Positions 25,516-34,744 are shown, counted from the stretch's first letter. The stretch: 64,000 bases of DNA from Rufibacter hautae (GCF_008271695.1 NZ_VKKY01000001.1:62001-126000); one strand, 5' to 3'. Numbers and translations are program-made. Notes: generated from the sequence alone by a model not told the origin.

Positions 25516-27204
25516 TCAGGCCTGCTCACGCAGGAAGGGCCGCAGCAGAAACCCGATGCCCACCACCAGCAACGTCCCGATGAGATTGTACCAGAGATAG
25601 GCAATGGTTGTATACTCATACAGAAGGAAAATGATCACCTGCGTGCCCACGGCGGCCCAGAACACCGCATTTCCCTTCAGCTTTTGGAAGTAGAAGGCAG
25701 CAATGAAAATCCCCAGGATGGTACCGTAGAACAACGAGCCCAGAATGTTTACTGCCTGAATGAGGTTTTCCAGTTGGGAGGCAAACAGCGCAAAGAAAAT
25801 AGACACCCCTCCCCACCCTACCGTGAACCACCGGGAGGCCCGTACATAGTGTTCATCTGAGGCCTTTGTGTTAACGGTGCGTTTGTAGACATCCACCACG
25901 GTGGTGGAAGCCAGGGAATTGAACGCCGATGCTGTGCTGCCCATGGCCGCGCACAGCACCACCGCCAACAGCAGCCCCACCAGTCCTTTTGGCAGCTGCT
26001 GCGTCACAAAGGTAAGAAACACGTAATCGGTGTCTTTGAGGTCGGTGCCCTGGTTATGAGTTTTCACTAGGGCTTGGGCCTGCTGCCTTACTTCCTTCCG
26101 TTTCTCCTCGGCTTGCCGAATCCGTTGGCTTGCCTGCTCCTCCCCGGCCTGGTTATTCTCCCGGTGTGCCTGCACCAGAGCCAAGGTGGCTTCTTTCTTC
26201 TCCTGGAAAATCCGTTGGCTTTGGGCCTCCAGGTTCTGCCAGGCTGGCGCTCCCTCGGAGGTAGTGACACTGCTGGCCTGTTGCTGGTTGAAATACAGGG
26301 GTGGTTGGTAGAACTGGTAAAAGACGAACACCAGCACGCCCACCAGTAGAATGAGAAACTGCATGGGCACTTTCACCAGTCCGTTCATGAGCAAACCCAG
26401 CCGGCTCTGGGCAATGGTCTCGCCGCCCAGGTAACGCCCCACCTGCGATTGATCTGTCCCGAAGTAAGACAAGGCCAGGAAAAAGCCGCCAATCAGCCCA
26501 GACCACAGGTTGTAGCGGTCATCGGGGTTGAAGCTCAAGTCCACCAAGTTCAGTTTACCCGAGGTCCCGGCCACGGTCATCGCCTCAGAGAAGCCTACGC
26601 CATCAGGCAGCAAACGAACCACCACCACCGCGGCCGCCAGCATGCCGCCCAGCATCACGGCCATCTGCAGCCGCTGGGTCTGGCTCACAGCCTTAGTCCC
26701 GCCCACCACGGTATAGAACGTCACCACTACCCCAATGAAAAGAATGGTAGCCGTGAGGTTCCACCCCAGGATGGTAGACAGGATAATGGCCGGGGCGTAA
26801 ATGGTGATCCCCGTGGAGAGGCCGCGCTGAAGAAGAAACAAGAACGCCGCGAGCGAGCGGGTTTTCAGGTTGAAACGGCTTTCCAGGTACTCATAGGCCG
26901 TGAAAACCTTGAGGCGGTAATAGATGGGAATAGCGGTGATGGACAGCACCACCATGGCCAGCGGCAACCCGAAGTAGAACTGGATAAAGCGCATGCCATC
27001 GTCAAAGGCCTGCCCCGGGGTTGAAAGAAACGTGATAGCGCTGGCCTGGGTAGCCATGATGGACAAGCCCATCATCCACCAGCGCTCCGTGTTATCGGCC
27101 CGCAGGTACCCCGACATGTGCTGGGCCTTGCGGGTTTTCCAGACGCCGTACAATACAATGAACGCAATGGTGCCTACCAGCACTCCCCAATCCAATCCGC
27201 TCAT
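25516..27204 (-). CDS. sodium:solute symporter (SSS family) with coiled-coil insert
   Basis: 562 residues with about 13 membrane segments. SSS features include MATQASAITFLSTPGQAF (sodium-site region, about 50-67), SLTAIPIYYRLKVFTAYEYLE-like (about 88-108) and SALAS-like STASAFNSLASTTVVDVYK near residue 430. An unusual hydrophilic segment (about 305-392), rich in Gln, Glu and Lys and able to form a coiled coil, is inserted between two membrane helices. The substrate is unknown; a sugar or amino-sugar derivative is possible given the deacetylase gene upstream. Its start overlaps the stop of a 41-residue membrane protein (ATGA). Confidence 0.88.
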   Translation of the reverse strand: MSGLDWGVLVGTIAFIVLYGVWKTRKAQHMSGYLRADNTERWWMMGLSIMATQASAITFLSTPGQAFDDGMRFIQFYFGLPLAMVVLSITAIPIYYRLKVFTAYEYLESRFNLKTRSLAAFLFLLQRGLSTGITIYAPAIILSTILGWNLTATILFIGVVVTFYTVVGGTKAVSQTQRLQMAVMLGGMLAAAVVVVRLLPDGVGFSEAMTVAGTSGKLNLVDLSFNPDDRYNLWSGLIGGFFLALSYFGTDQSQVGRYLGGETIAQSRLGLLMNGLVKVPMQFLILLVGVLVFVFYQFYQPPLYFNQQQASSVTTSEGAPAWQNLEAQSQRIFQEKKEATLALVQAHRENNQAGEEQASQRIRQAEEKRKEVRQQAQALVKTHNQGTDLKDTDYVFLTFVTQQLPKGLVGLLLAVVLCAAMGSTASAFNSLASTTVVDVYKRTVNTKASDEHYVRASRWFTVGWGGVSIFFALFASQLENLIQAVNILGSLFYGTILGIFIAAFYFQKLKGNAVFWAAVGTQVIIFLLYEYTTIAYLWYNLIGTLLVVGIGFLLRPFLREQA

Positions 27205-27326
27205 TTATAGGCTTCGGTGATGAGATAAAACAACAGGATGAACGCCGCCAGCACACCCAGCACCAGCCAGTACATGGATGTCCAGCTTTTAAAGAACGGC
27301 GGCGGGTCTATATCTCCTTTGGTCAT
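27201..27326 (-). CDS. 41-residue single-span membrane protein upstream of the symporter
   Basis: A short frame: MTKGDIDPPPFFKSW, then one membrane helix (about YWLVLGVLAAFILLFYLI) and ITEAYK. Its TGA overlaps the symporter ATG in an ATGA arrangement, the mark of translational coupling. The pattern (polar, proline-rich start, one helix, short tail) is that of a small transporter subunit. Its neighbour and coupling suggest it assembles with or stabilises the SSS symporter; this is inference. Confidence 0.7.
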   Translation of the reverse strand: MTKGDIDPPPFFKSWTSMYWLVLGVLAAFILLFYLITEAYK

Positions 27327-27454
27327 ATATATGGATTGATGGCAGAATTGCTTTTGTTACAACGCCTCCGGTACTGGTTTGTATTGCCTTTTAAAATTAT
27401 GAGCCGAAATCGAGTTAAAAAGAAGGCCTACTCCGACATGGATTCTCTTGTGCC

Positions 27455-27490
27455 GTTTAGGGGCAATTTCTTGCAAAACGGCTCATAAAC
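27455..27490. repeat. 36-base palindromic element, copy 13
   Basis: GTTTAGGGGCAATTTC and GCTCATAAAC ends. It ends one base short of the PIG-L stop codon on the minus strand. Confidence 0.75.
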
Positions 27491-27491
27491 G

Positions 27492-29984
27492 CTATTTACC
27501 CAAAGAGAGCAGGTTCACGAACAGGCGGTACGCCCCCGGCACCCCGGCGGGCAACTCCCGGAAGAAAGAATACCCGGTGTACACGTAATAGCCTTTCCCG
27601 TACTTGGCCACCAGCAAACCGCTGTCTTTCGCCGATTCACCGGGGTCATTGGACGAGATGATGGCCTCATACTCCGGCGCCCACTGATTAGGGAAATACA
27701 GACCGCGTTCCTGCACCCAGCCTTTGAAATCCTGGGCCGTGATCTTGTTGGGCGAATTCAGAACCGGGTGGTTGGGTTTCAGGAAACGTACTTCTGAGTC
27801 TTCTACCGTCACGCGGTCATTGGAGAGTTTGATGGAGTACGGCCCCAGGTTGGAGGTCACCAACCCGTTACTCACGTTGTACTGCACCACCAGCGTGCCC
27901 CCGTTCTGCACATACTGCATCAACTGTGGCTGCTGGAACTTGAGGCGCTCAATAGTATTGAAGGCCCTCACCCCTACCACCACGGCATCATATTTCTGCA
28001 AGGCCGCGGCAGACAGGTCCTCTACGTGCAGTTGGTCTACGGCATACCCTATCTGCTGCAAGCTGGCAGGCACTTCATCGCCGGCGCCCATGAGGTAGCC
28101 AATGTGCTGGCCTTTGCGTTTGAGGTCCAGTTTCACCGCTTTGGCCGAGGCCTCGGGGTACAAGGTCTGGGTAGGGATATGCGGGTACGAAATAGCCCTG
28201 AAGCTCTGGTTATAGGTTTTCCCGTTAGTAGTCACGGCAGCGCCGATGGCACTTTCTGTTTGGGTAGCACCGGGGTACACCATGAACGTGAAGGTCTGCT
28301 CCTCGCCTTTCTGGCCCAGCTTGAAACTGCCCGTGGCTGGTTCTGAGCGCCATCCTTGCGGCAGCCGCAGCGCTACCTGCCCTTCTACCTGGTCTTTGCC
28401 GGCGCGCACCCGCAGGGTAACAGGTTTAGGCTGCGGATCTGGGAACACGTACACTTTCTCTGAGATGTTCACGAAAACCGGTGGGGCAATCTCAAACGGA
28501 CGGTACTGCTCCCCTTCCACCGGATCGGTGCGCTTGTAAACTACGGGAACGGTATACACCAGCGGTTCGCCTTGCACTGTGAGATGCAGGCGCAATTGGG
28601 CGGCAGCGGGGTTCTCGGCCAGGCCAATCAGGGCAGGATCATCTACCCGGAACATCCCGGTGGTACCCGGCGTCCGCAGCCAGTACGGTTGGGAGAAAGG
28701 CGTGGCTGCCGGTACGGTGCGCGAGGTTTTGATGAATACCGGTTTGTTCAGGTCTAGTTTTTGCTGCAGGGTGGTGTCCTGGTTCGCGAAGAGGTACTCT
28801 ACTTTGGTGAGGGTAACCGGCACAGCGGAGCGGTTCACGGCCTCCAGGGACAAGGCCACCTGCTCGCCCGGCGATACGGAGAATTCCCGCGTCGAGGACG
28901 CTTCCAGGTACAAGCCCAAACAGGCTTTGATGACTTCCTGCAGGTCCTGCTGTTTCACGGTTTTCCAGTAAGAAGCGGGCAGTTTGCCCAGGGCCGCATT
29001 CGCCTTCAACAGCACCGGCACCGTGGCGGCCGGATTTCCCGGGTTGTAGTTCTTCAGGGCTTCCTCCAATAACCTGGCGACTTCCTTGCTGCCCGGCACG
29101 CGGTTCCAGGAGGTAGTCACGCCTTCCAGTACATCGGATTTGGCGCGAGCGCCTTTCAGGAACTCAAAGTACTCCACGGCCTCCCCGCGGCTTCCGCTGC
29201 TGCCAAACCCCTGGCTTTTGTGCATGCTACGGCTTTGGGCGGCAATCTCGTTGTAAGAACGGCCCAGCAAGGGGTTGTAGACACCCGCATCAATCATGAG
29301 TTTATCAGAAGTGTCAAATTTCTGGTTCTGGCTGTAGAAGAACGAGGAGGTGTTCCAGAGCAGGCGTTTGGCTTGCCAGGGTTCCACGGTTTTCAGTTGC
29401 TCGGGGAAGCGCTTGGGATCGGCGGCGGCGTCAAAGGCTTCCATGGCGATCATGGCCGAGGCTGTGTGGTGGCCGTGGGTGCCGCTGGGCTCCGGCGAGA
29501 AACGGGTGATGATGACATCGGGGCGAAACTTGCGGATAATCCAGACGGCATCGGCGAGCACTTGCTCTTTGTCCCAGATGGTGAAGGTCTCGGCAGGGTT
29601 CTTGGAAAACCCGAAATCGTTGGCCCGGCTGAAAAACTGCTCGCCGCCGTCAATGCGGCGGGCCTGCAGCAGTTCCTGCGTCCGGATCACGCCCAATTCC
29701 TCCCTGATCTCCGGCCCGATGAGGTTCTGGCCGCCATCGCCTCGGGTGAGGGAGAGATAGCCGGTGCGCATTTTGCGTTCGTTGGCCAGGTAGCCGATGA
29801 GGCGGGTGTTCTCATCATCGGGGTGCGCCGCGAAATACAGCACGCTGCCCAGCACATTCAGTTTCTCCAGCGCCAGCCTGATCTCGGCGGCATCTGGTTT
29901 TTTGGGCGCCTGGGCTTGCAAGGCAGAAAATCCCACTCCCCAGGCCAGGAGAAAGGAAGTCGCTAAAACTCTAACAGAGGTCAT
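27492..29984 (-). CDS. exported PIG-L family deacetylase, long form
   Basis: 830 residues, signal peptide ending LQAQA (about residue 26). The N-terminal LmbE/PIG-L domain has the zinc motif AHPDDE (53-58) and SGTHGHHTAS further on, giving the Asp/Asp/His set of N-acetylglucosaminyl deacetylases. The remaining 500 residues include beta-rich regions and a C-terminal domain of the ThuA/glutamine-amidotransferase-like type (YDAVVVGVRAFNT, GGTLVVQYN). This long layout is common in Bacteroidota; its substrate is not established. The frame reaches a GTG at 30044, but the ATG at 29984 begins the signal peptide. Confidence 0.88.
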   Translation of the reverse strand: MTSVRVLATSFLLAWGVGFSALQAQAPKKPDAAEIRLALEKLNVLGSVLYFAAHPDDENTRLIGYLANERKMRTGYLSLTRGDGGQNLIGPEIREELGVIRTQELLQARRIDGGEQFFSRANDFGFSKNPAETFTIWDKEQVLADAVWIIRKFRPDVIITRFSPEPSGTHGHHTASAMIAMEAFDAAADPKRFPEQLKTVEPWQAKRLLWNTSSFFYSQNQKFDTSDKLMIDAGVYNPLLGRSYNEIAAQSRSMHKSQGFGSSGSRGEAVEYFEFLKGARAKSDVLEGVTTSWNRVPGSKEVARLLEEALKNYNPGNPAATVPVLLKANAALGKLPASYWKTVKQQDLQEVIKACLGLYLEASSTREFSVSPGEQVALSLEAVNRSAVPVTLTKVEYLFANQDTTLQQKLDLNKPVFIKTSRTVPAATPFSQPYWLRTPGTTGMFRVDDPALIGLAENPAAAQLRLHLTVQGEPLVYTVPVVYKRTDPVEGEQYRPFEIAPPVFVNISEKVYVFPDPQPKPVTLRVRAGKDQVEGQVALRLPQGWRSEPATGSFKLGQKGEEQTFTFMVYPGATQTESAIGAAVTTNGKTYNQSFRAISYPHIPTQTLYPEASAKAVKLDLKRKGQHIGYLMGAGDEVPASLQQIGYAVDQLHVEDLSAAALQKYDAVVVGVRAFNTIERLKFQQPQLMQYVQNGGTLVVQYNVSNGLVTSNLGPYSIKLSNDRVTVEDSEVRFLKPNHPVLNSPNKITAQDFKGWVQERGLYFPNQWAPEYEAIISSNDPGESAKDSGLLVAKYGKGYYVYTGYSFFRELPAGVPGAYRLFVNLLSLGK

Positions 29985-30350
29985 GTGTCTCAAAAGAAGT
30001 CTAAATAAAGCGGGAGAGCCCCAGGGCCAAAAGCCCACGGTCATCCCACGGTAAAGCTATGGAATTTTAGGTCAACTGAGGAAGGTTAAGCCGGGATTTG
30101 CGATTCTGCCAACGCATTTTCTACCGGAATTTTCATAGAAATGCCAAGCGCATGTTTCGGGCTTGCATTTAGGAAATCAGGCCTGAAACAAATGGGTTTG
30201 CTTTTGCTTGCAGTTGGGGTTTTGCTGGCCTGGGTTTCCGGATAAATCAATTTGCCCATTTCCAGCCACGGACAGACCATACTACTATAACATTTTTAGG
30301 GCTTTGGCAGTTAAGAGAATCTGATAGAGCGCTTAAAACCTGTTAAGACT
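29985..30350. other. divergent intergenic region
   Basis: 366 bases between the PIG-L gene and a small lipoprotein gene, with a well-preserved 36-base element (30154-30189). No convincing promoter match; nothing else seen. Confidence 0.45.
30154..30189. repeat. 36-base palindromic element, copy 14
   Basis: GTTTCGGGCTTG and CAGGCCTGAAAC around CATTTAGGAAAT. Placed between divergent genes. Confidence 0.82.
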
Positions 30351-30641
30351 ATGAAAAAGCTTGTAATGATATTGGCCATGGCCGGCATGACCGGTTTTGC
30401 AGCTTGCGACTCCCAGACCGGGAAAAACACAACCTCGGCGGGGACAGATGCGGAGCAGAACTCCAGCAACCCTAACAACAACAGTCCGGTAGTGAACCCT
30501 AACCCCAATGACACCACTGGCGCCACTGCCACCGAGATCACCCAAAGCCGGGTGGGCAACTCCCAGAACCGCGGTGAGACGAATAACTCCAAATCCAGAA
30601 CCACCCAGAACCAGACGCTGCGCGACAGCATTGAGGAGTAA
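30351..30641 (+). CDS. small Asn/Thr-rich lipoprotein
   Basis: 96 residues. Lipobox GFAAC (Cys19), then a low-complexity mature part rich in Asn, Ser, Thr and Gln (SSNPNNNSPVVNPNPND, QSRVGNSQNRGETNN). No fold can be assigned. It is followed by the longest hairpin of the 36-base family, acting as a probable terminator. Function unknown. Confidence 0.65.
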   Translation: MKKLVMILAMAGMTGFAACDSQTGKNTTSAGTDAEQNSSNPNNNSPVVNPNPNDTTGATATEITQSRVGNSQNRGETNNSKSRTTQNQTLRDSIEE

Positions 30642-30667
30642 CAAAGCTTAAGAAAGCAAGCGGGTCC

Positions 30668-30703
30668 GTTTAGGGGCAGTTTTACAGAAAACTGCCCCTA
30701 AAC
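30668..30703. repeat. 36-base palindromic element, copy 15, with long outer arms
   Basis: Core GTTTAGGGGCAGTTTT and AAAACTGCCCCTAAAC pair perfectly. Outer arms CGGGTCC / GGACCCG, and beyond them A/T-rich arms, extend the stem to roughly 30 base pairs (about 30654-30719). It sits between two convergent genes and is a likely bidirectional terminator. Confidence 0.92.
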
Positions 30704-30733
30704 GGACCCGTTTGCTTTTGAGTGATTGTTGGT

Positions 30734-31396
30734 TTATTGTTTCTTGGCTTTCTGCTGCTCTTTGAACTCCTGGCCAGACCGCAGGGTGTGGAACTCTCCG
30801 ATGAGGGTTCTAATCTTAATCTCGTCCAGGGTAGAAAGTTTTTCTTCTACGGCCGCTTTGCGTTTGCCCAAGTTCTGCAGGATGTAATCGGCGTAGTCCC
30901 AGTCACGGGAGGTCCAGTTTTGGCGTTTTACCCGCACGTTCTGCATGAACCGGATGTAGGCTTCGCGCATGTGGATGGCGCTGATGTTCTGCACGTTCCC
31001 GAAGGAGCCCAAAAGCTCTTTTTCGCGAAGGCGCACTTCCTCGGCTTGGAGCGGCACCTCATCAGCCATCGGCTTGGACTCCAGTTCTTGGAAACGGGTC
31101 TTCAGCTCCAGGAAATCGCGCTTGGAGGTCTCGGATAATCCCTGGAAGCTGTTCTCTATCTTATTCGCCTGCCGCGCGAAATCGCTCTTGATGGTAGGCC
31201 ACTCGGCGCGCGTGGTAGTGGAGATCTTGTCTGACTGCACTTTCATCCATTCTTTGAAGGAGCGCAGGTCTTGCTCAGCAGATGACTCCTGGGTTTCTTT
31301 GGCGGCCACAGGCTTTTCCACCTCCTGGGCCCAGCCAGCGGAAGTAAACGTAGCGGTGAACCCCAGAATCAAGCCTAAAATCTTTCCTTTTTGCAT
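30734..31396 (-). CDS. exported helical protein, paralogue of 39039
   Basis: 220 residues, signal peptide ending AGWAQ. The mature chain is predicted helical or coiled-coil. It shares a series of motifs with the protein at 39039: EQDL...EWM near the start, then MREAYIRFMQNVRVKRQNWTSRDWDYAD (the other reads MREVYTQFLQNVRARRTTWTAADWDYVD), then a Lys/Glu-rich end. I recognise no named function; it may belong to a Hymenobacteraceae DUF. The frame extends upstream to 31459, but MQKGKILGL at 31396 starts the signal peptide. Confidence 0.7.
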   Translation of the reverse strand: MQKGKILGLILGFTATFTSAGWAQEVEKPVAAKETQESSAEQDLRSFKEWMKVQSDKISTTTRAEWPTIKSDFARQANKIENSFQGLSETSKRDFLELKTRFQELESKPMADEVPLQAEEVRLREKELLGSFGNVQNISAIHMREAYIRFMQNVRVKRQNWTSRDWDYADYILQNLGKRKAAVEEKLSTLDEIKIRTLIGEFHTLRSGQEFKEQQKAKKQ

Positions 31397-31525
31397 GGTT
31401 TGTCTTGTGATGTGTGAGCGGTTGCCCCACCAAAGGTAAAAATTTTCTGGTAAGGCCACCCCCTTCTCTATAGCAAGAACAACGCCAAAAGCCCACCGGA
31501 ATTATGCTCCAGATTCTAATATATC

Positions 31526-31561
31526 CTTTTAAGCCTATATTTAAGAAATCAGGCCAAAAAA
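31526..31561. repeat. 36-base palindromic element, copy 16 (degenerate)
   Basis: CTTTTAAGCCT and AAATCAGGCCAAAAAA. It abuts the terminator of the OmpA-family gene. Confidence 0.55.
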
Positions 31562-31599
31562 GAAGCCCCTGCCGGATGTTCTTCCGGGCAGGGGCTTCT
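31561..31599 (-). terminator. terminator of the OmpA-family gene
   Basis: AGAAGCCCCTGCC / GGCAGGGGCTTCT stem with a T run on the minus strand. Confidence 0.88.
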
Positions 31600-31623
31600 G
31601 CTTGACATGCCAGATGTTCAGGC

Positions 31624-32469
31624 TTAGTTTTTCTCCAGGATCTGGAAAAGCTCGTCCAATTTAGGAGTGAGAATGATCTCGGTGCGGCGGTTTTTCTGGC
31701 GGGCATCGGCGGTGGTAGCCGCGTCTACGGGCACGTATTTAGAACGCCCTGACGGGGTCACCCGCTGCGGCGCCACGCCGGCCTCGGTGAGGATACGGGT
31801 GATCTCGGTGGCGCGCAATACGCTCAGGTCCCAGTTGTCTTGCATGCCGGCGGTGCCTCTGGCCACGGGCACGTCATCGGTGTGGCCTTCTACCACCACG
31901 TTCACGTCTTGCTGGTTCTGCAGGGCGCCGGCCAGTTTCTTCAGGGCTTCCTGCCCCTGGGCATCTACTTTGGTAGACCCAGACTTGAACAGCAGCTGGT
32001 TAGACAAAGACACATACACTTTGCCGTTGCGCACATCCACAGTGAGGTCTGAGGCTTTGAAACCCAGCAGCGCTTTGCTCACCACTTGCCGCAGATTGTT
32101 CACGGCCTTGTCTTTCTCGTCCAGGATGCGCTGCATCTCGGCCAGGCGGGCCTCGCGGGCTTGCAGATCGGCGGAAAGTTTGTCTACCTGCTGGTTTTTG
32201 TTGCTGAGGTTGGTGCGCAGAGAGGCTTCGGTGGAAGCTTTCTCAGAGGCCAGGTCGGCTTTCTCCTGGTTCAGGCGCTCTTTGTCTTGTTGCAGCCGGG
32301 CGCGTTCGCTTTCCAGCTCGGCTTTCTGGCGGGTGAGTTCGTCCTGCAACACCACCAGGGAGCGGTTCTCGGCCAGGGCCGCTTCATATTTTTTGGAAGA
32401 CACACAGGATCCTAATAGACCCAGGACCAGAAATGCTGGCAACACAGGGCTCAAGAAGCTTTTTTTCAT
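31624..32469 (-). CDS. OmpA-family peptidoglycan-binding lipoprotein with coiled coil
   Basis: 281 residues. Lipobox LLGSC (Cys22). A long Glu/Lys/Arg/Leu coiled coil (about 28-115) precedes the C-terminal OmpA domain (about 150-270; VVVEGHTDDVPV, NWDLSVLRATEITRIL, GRSKYVPV, RQKNRRTEIIL). The Asp and Arg that bind diaminopimelate are present (the D of NWDLS and the R of NRRTE). It links the outer membrane to peptidoglycan. It has its own terminator, so it is probably monocistronic. Confidence 0.92.
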   Translation of the reverse strand: MKKSFLSPVLPAFLVLGLLGSCVSSKKYEAALAENRSLVVLQDELTRQKAELESERARLQQDKERLNQEKADLASEKASTEASLRTNLSNKNQQVDKLSADLQAREARLAEMQRILDEKDKAVNNLRQVVSKALLGFKASDLTVDVRNGKVYVSLSNQLLFKSGSTKVDAQGQEALKKLAGALQNQQDVNVVVEGHTDDVPVARGTAGMQDNWDLSVLRATEITRILTEAGVAPQRVTPSGRSKYVPVDAATTADARQKNRRTEIILTPKLDELFQILEKN

Positions 32470-32791
32470 AGTATTCTAAGCGGTTTTACAATGGTTACTA
32501 AAGAGAGCAACAGTGTTTATACGTACGCAGCGCTGCCCGCCGGGGTTAAAACACCGAAAAAATAAGCCCAGATGCAAATGCCCGCTTCAAGTACGCTTCT
32601 CTTCCTCCGGATTCCGAGCCCAGAAGCACGGCGATGTTTTAAGCAGAAACCTGCCCATTGATGCAAAGCTTTGGGCAAAAATACTATCTTTGGATCGAGG
32701 CGAACCTGCTTTCCTGCCCATGGGCGATTTGGGGCCGGGTTCTTCGTCTTGTAACTCCTTTACCTTTTACCCCTTTTTTCTTAAAAACAGC
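32470..32791. other. divergent intergenic region
   Basis: 322 bases between the OmpA lipoprotein and CDGSH genes. The only clear signal is TATCTTTG at 32685-32692, a perfect rightward -7 box about 100 bases before the CDGSH start. Confidence 0.45.
32685..32692 (+). promoter_or_regulatory. possible -7 promoter element
   Basis: TATCTTTG fits TAnnTTTG exactly, but no TTG lies at the right distance upstream. Confidence 0.4.
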
Positions 32792-33013
32792 ATGAAAACC
32801 AAACTTACCGTGAACAACAACGGCTCGCTTAAAATTGAAGGCGAGTTTATCATAGTAGACCCGATGGGCAACGAGTACAACCTGCAAGGGCGCGAAGTGG
32901 TGTCTATCTGCCGCTGCGGACTTTCCCAAAACAAACCGTTCTGCGACGGATCGCACAAAGGCCATTTTGAGCACAACGCCGTAGCGTTTGAGTTGCCGCC
33001 GCGCAAAGTTTAA
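32792..33013 (+). CDS. CDGSH iron-sulfur domain protein
   Basis: 73 residues. The 2Fe-2S motif reads CRCGLSQNKPFCDGSHKGH: Cys40, Cys42, Cys51 and His55, the three-Cys one-His cluster of the mitoNEET family. It is a minimal single-domain protein without membrane anchor, probably handling electrons or clusters in the cytoplasm. The frame runs upstream to 32513, but conserved sequence starts at 32792. Confidence 0.9.
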   Translation: MKTKLTVNNNGSLKIEGEFIIVDPMGNEYNLQGREVVSICRCGLSQNKPFCDGSHKGHFEHNAVAFELPPRKV

Positions 33014-33066
33014 TTCAAAAGAGTCCTGAGTCTAGAGTTATCAGCTCGTAGTTGGGACTCTACCGG

Positions 33067-33100
33067 AAAGGAGCGAAGACCTGGTCTTCGCCTTTTCTTT
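33067..33100 (+). terminator. terminator after the CDGSH gene
   Basis: GCGAAGAC / GTCTTCGC hairpin with a three-base loop, then CCTTTTCTTTT. Confidence 0.75.
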
Positions 33101-33139
33101 TCCGCTTTCCTTCTTCTTTCTCCTATCGTTCGCAATGCT

Positions 33140-34648
33140 ATGTCTGACACCTCTACGGTAACGTCCACAGAAACTATGTCTCAAACCGCAACGGGATTTA
33201 AGCGCGAGATCAAACTATTCGATGCCGTCATGCTGGTGGCCGGTTCCATGATTGGGTCTGGGATCTTTATCGTGAGTGCCGACATTGGCCGATCGGTGGG
33301 AAGCGCGGGTTATCTGCTGGTGGTGTGGGCCCTGACCGGCCTCATGACGTTGGCGGGCGCCCTGAGCTACGGTGAGCTGACCAGCCTCATGCCCCGCGCG
33401 GGCGGACAGTACGTGTACCTGCGGGAATCTTACGGCCCGTTGGTGGCTTTCCTCTACGGCTGGACCCTTTTTCTGGTGATCCAAAGCGGAACCATTGCGG
33501 CCGTGGCCGTGGCATTTGCCCGCTTCACCGGCGTGCTGGTGCCGTGGTTCTCCGAGACCAATGTCCTGCTGGATTTGGGCATTCTCAAGTTCACCTCGGT
33601 GCAGTTGCTGGCCATTGCCTCCATTGTGCTGCTCACCTTGATCAACCAACAAGGGGTCCGGAACGGGAAATTGATTCAGAACGTCTTTGGCAGTACCAAG
33701 CTGATTGCGCTGTTTGCGCTTCTGGGGTTTGGATTGCTGCTGGGCACCAGTCCTCAGGTCATGGACCTGAACTTCTCTGATCTTTGGGATGCGCAGTCGG
33801 TGGTCTTGGACAAGGAAACCGGCGCCATCACCCGCACTACGTTGTCGGGGTGGGCTTTGCTGGTGGGCATCAGTACGGCCATGATCGGGTCGCTTTTCTC
33901 TTCGGATTCCTGGAACAACATCGGGTTTTCCGGCGATGAGATCGTGAACCCCAAAAGAACCATCGTGCTGAGCATGGCCATTGGAACCGGTATTGTGACG
34001 ATTCTGTACATCCTCATCAACGTGGTGTATCTCACCATTCTGCCTCTGCAGGGAGACCCAGCTGCCACCGATGCGCTGAGCCGCGGCCTTCAGTTCGCCA
34101 GCAATGACCGGGTGGGTACGGCGGTGGCTGAGGTCATTGGCGGCGCACCGGCTACTATTGCCATTGCCATCCTTATCATGATCTCCACGTTTGGCTGCAA
34201 TAACGGCGTGATTCTTTCTGCGCCGCGCGTGTACTACGCCATGGCCAAAGACGGGCTGTTTTTCCCCAATATGGCCAAACTGAACAAGAACGGCGTACCG
34301 GGCGCGGCGCTGGCCATCCAGTGCGTGTGGGCCAGTATGCTGTGCCTCTCGGGCCGGTACTCAGACCTGTTGGACTACGTAATCTTTGCGGTGCTGCTGT
34401 TCTACATCCTGACCATTGCGGGTATTTTCATCTTGCGCCGCACCATGCCAGATGCGCCTCGGCCGTACAAAGCCCTGGGTTATCCGGTGTTGCCGGCGCT
34501 GTACATTCTCATGGCGTCGTTCATCTGCGTGATCCTGCTCATCTACAAGCCCAATTACTCCTGGCCGGGTCTTATTCTGGTGGGCGTGGGAATTCCCGTG
34601 TTCTACTTTTTTGGCAAGCGCTTCAAGAAAATTGAGGTAGAAGGGTAA
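33140..34648 (+). CDS. APC-family amino-acid permease
   Basis: 502 residues, about 12-13 membrane helices. The first helix reads DAVMLVAGSMIGSGIFIVSADI, with the G-S-G-I-F unwound segment that binds the amino group in APC transporters. The closing helices end in a basic tail (FGKRFKKIE). There are no enzymes nearby to point to a specific amino acid. An out-of-frame ATG overlaps just upstream; the start MSDTSTV is chosen. A strong terminator follows. Confidence 0.9.
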   Translation: MSDTSTVTSTETMSQTATGFKREIKLFDAVMLVAGSMIGSGIFIVSADIGRSVGSAGYLLVVWALTGLMTLAGALSYGELTSLMPRAGGQYVYLRESYGPLVAFLYGWTLFLVIQSGTIAAVAVAFARFTGVLVPWFSETNVLLDLGILKFTSVQLLAIASIVLLTLINQQGVRNGKLIQNVFGSTKLIALFALLGFGLLLGTSPQVMDLNFSDLWDAQSVVLDKETGAITRTTLSGWALLVGISTAMIGSLFSSDSWNNIGFSGDEIVNPKRTIVLSMAIGTGIVTILYILINVVYLTILPLQGDPAATDALSRGLQFASNDRVGTAVAEVIGGAPATIAIAILIMISTFGCNNGVILSAPRVYYAMAKDGLFFPNMAKLNKNGVPGAALAIQCVWASMLCLSGRYSDLLDYVIFAVLLFYILTIAGIFILRRTMPDAPRPYKALGYPVLPALYILMASFICVILLIYKPNYSWPGLILVGVGIPVFYFFGKRFKKIEVEG

Positions 34649-34666
34649 CTTTCAGTCTGGTTTTTT

Positions 34667-34712
34667 GAAGCACCGCTGCTTTGTTTCAGAACAAGGCAGC
34701 GGTGCTTTGTTT
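34667..34712 (+). terminator. terminator of the APC permease gene
   Basis: GAAGCACCGCTGC / GCAGCGGTGCTTT stem with a loop of about 16 bases, then T-rich sequence that forms the start of the next repeat. Confidence 0.8.
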
Positions 34713-34744
34713 TAGGGCTGATTTGTGGAAAACACGCCCGAAAC
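34709..34744. repeat. 36-base palindromic element, copy 17
   Basis: GTTTTAGGGCTGATTTG and AAAACACGCCCGAAAC. About 60 bases after the permease stop. Confidence 0.75.
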
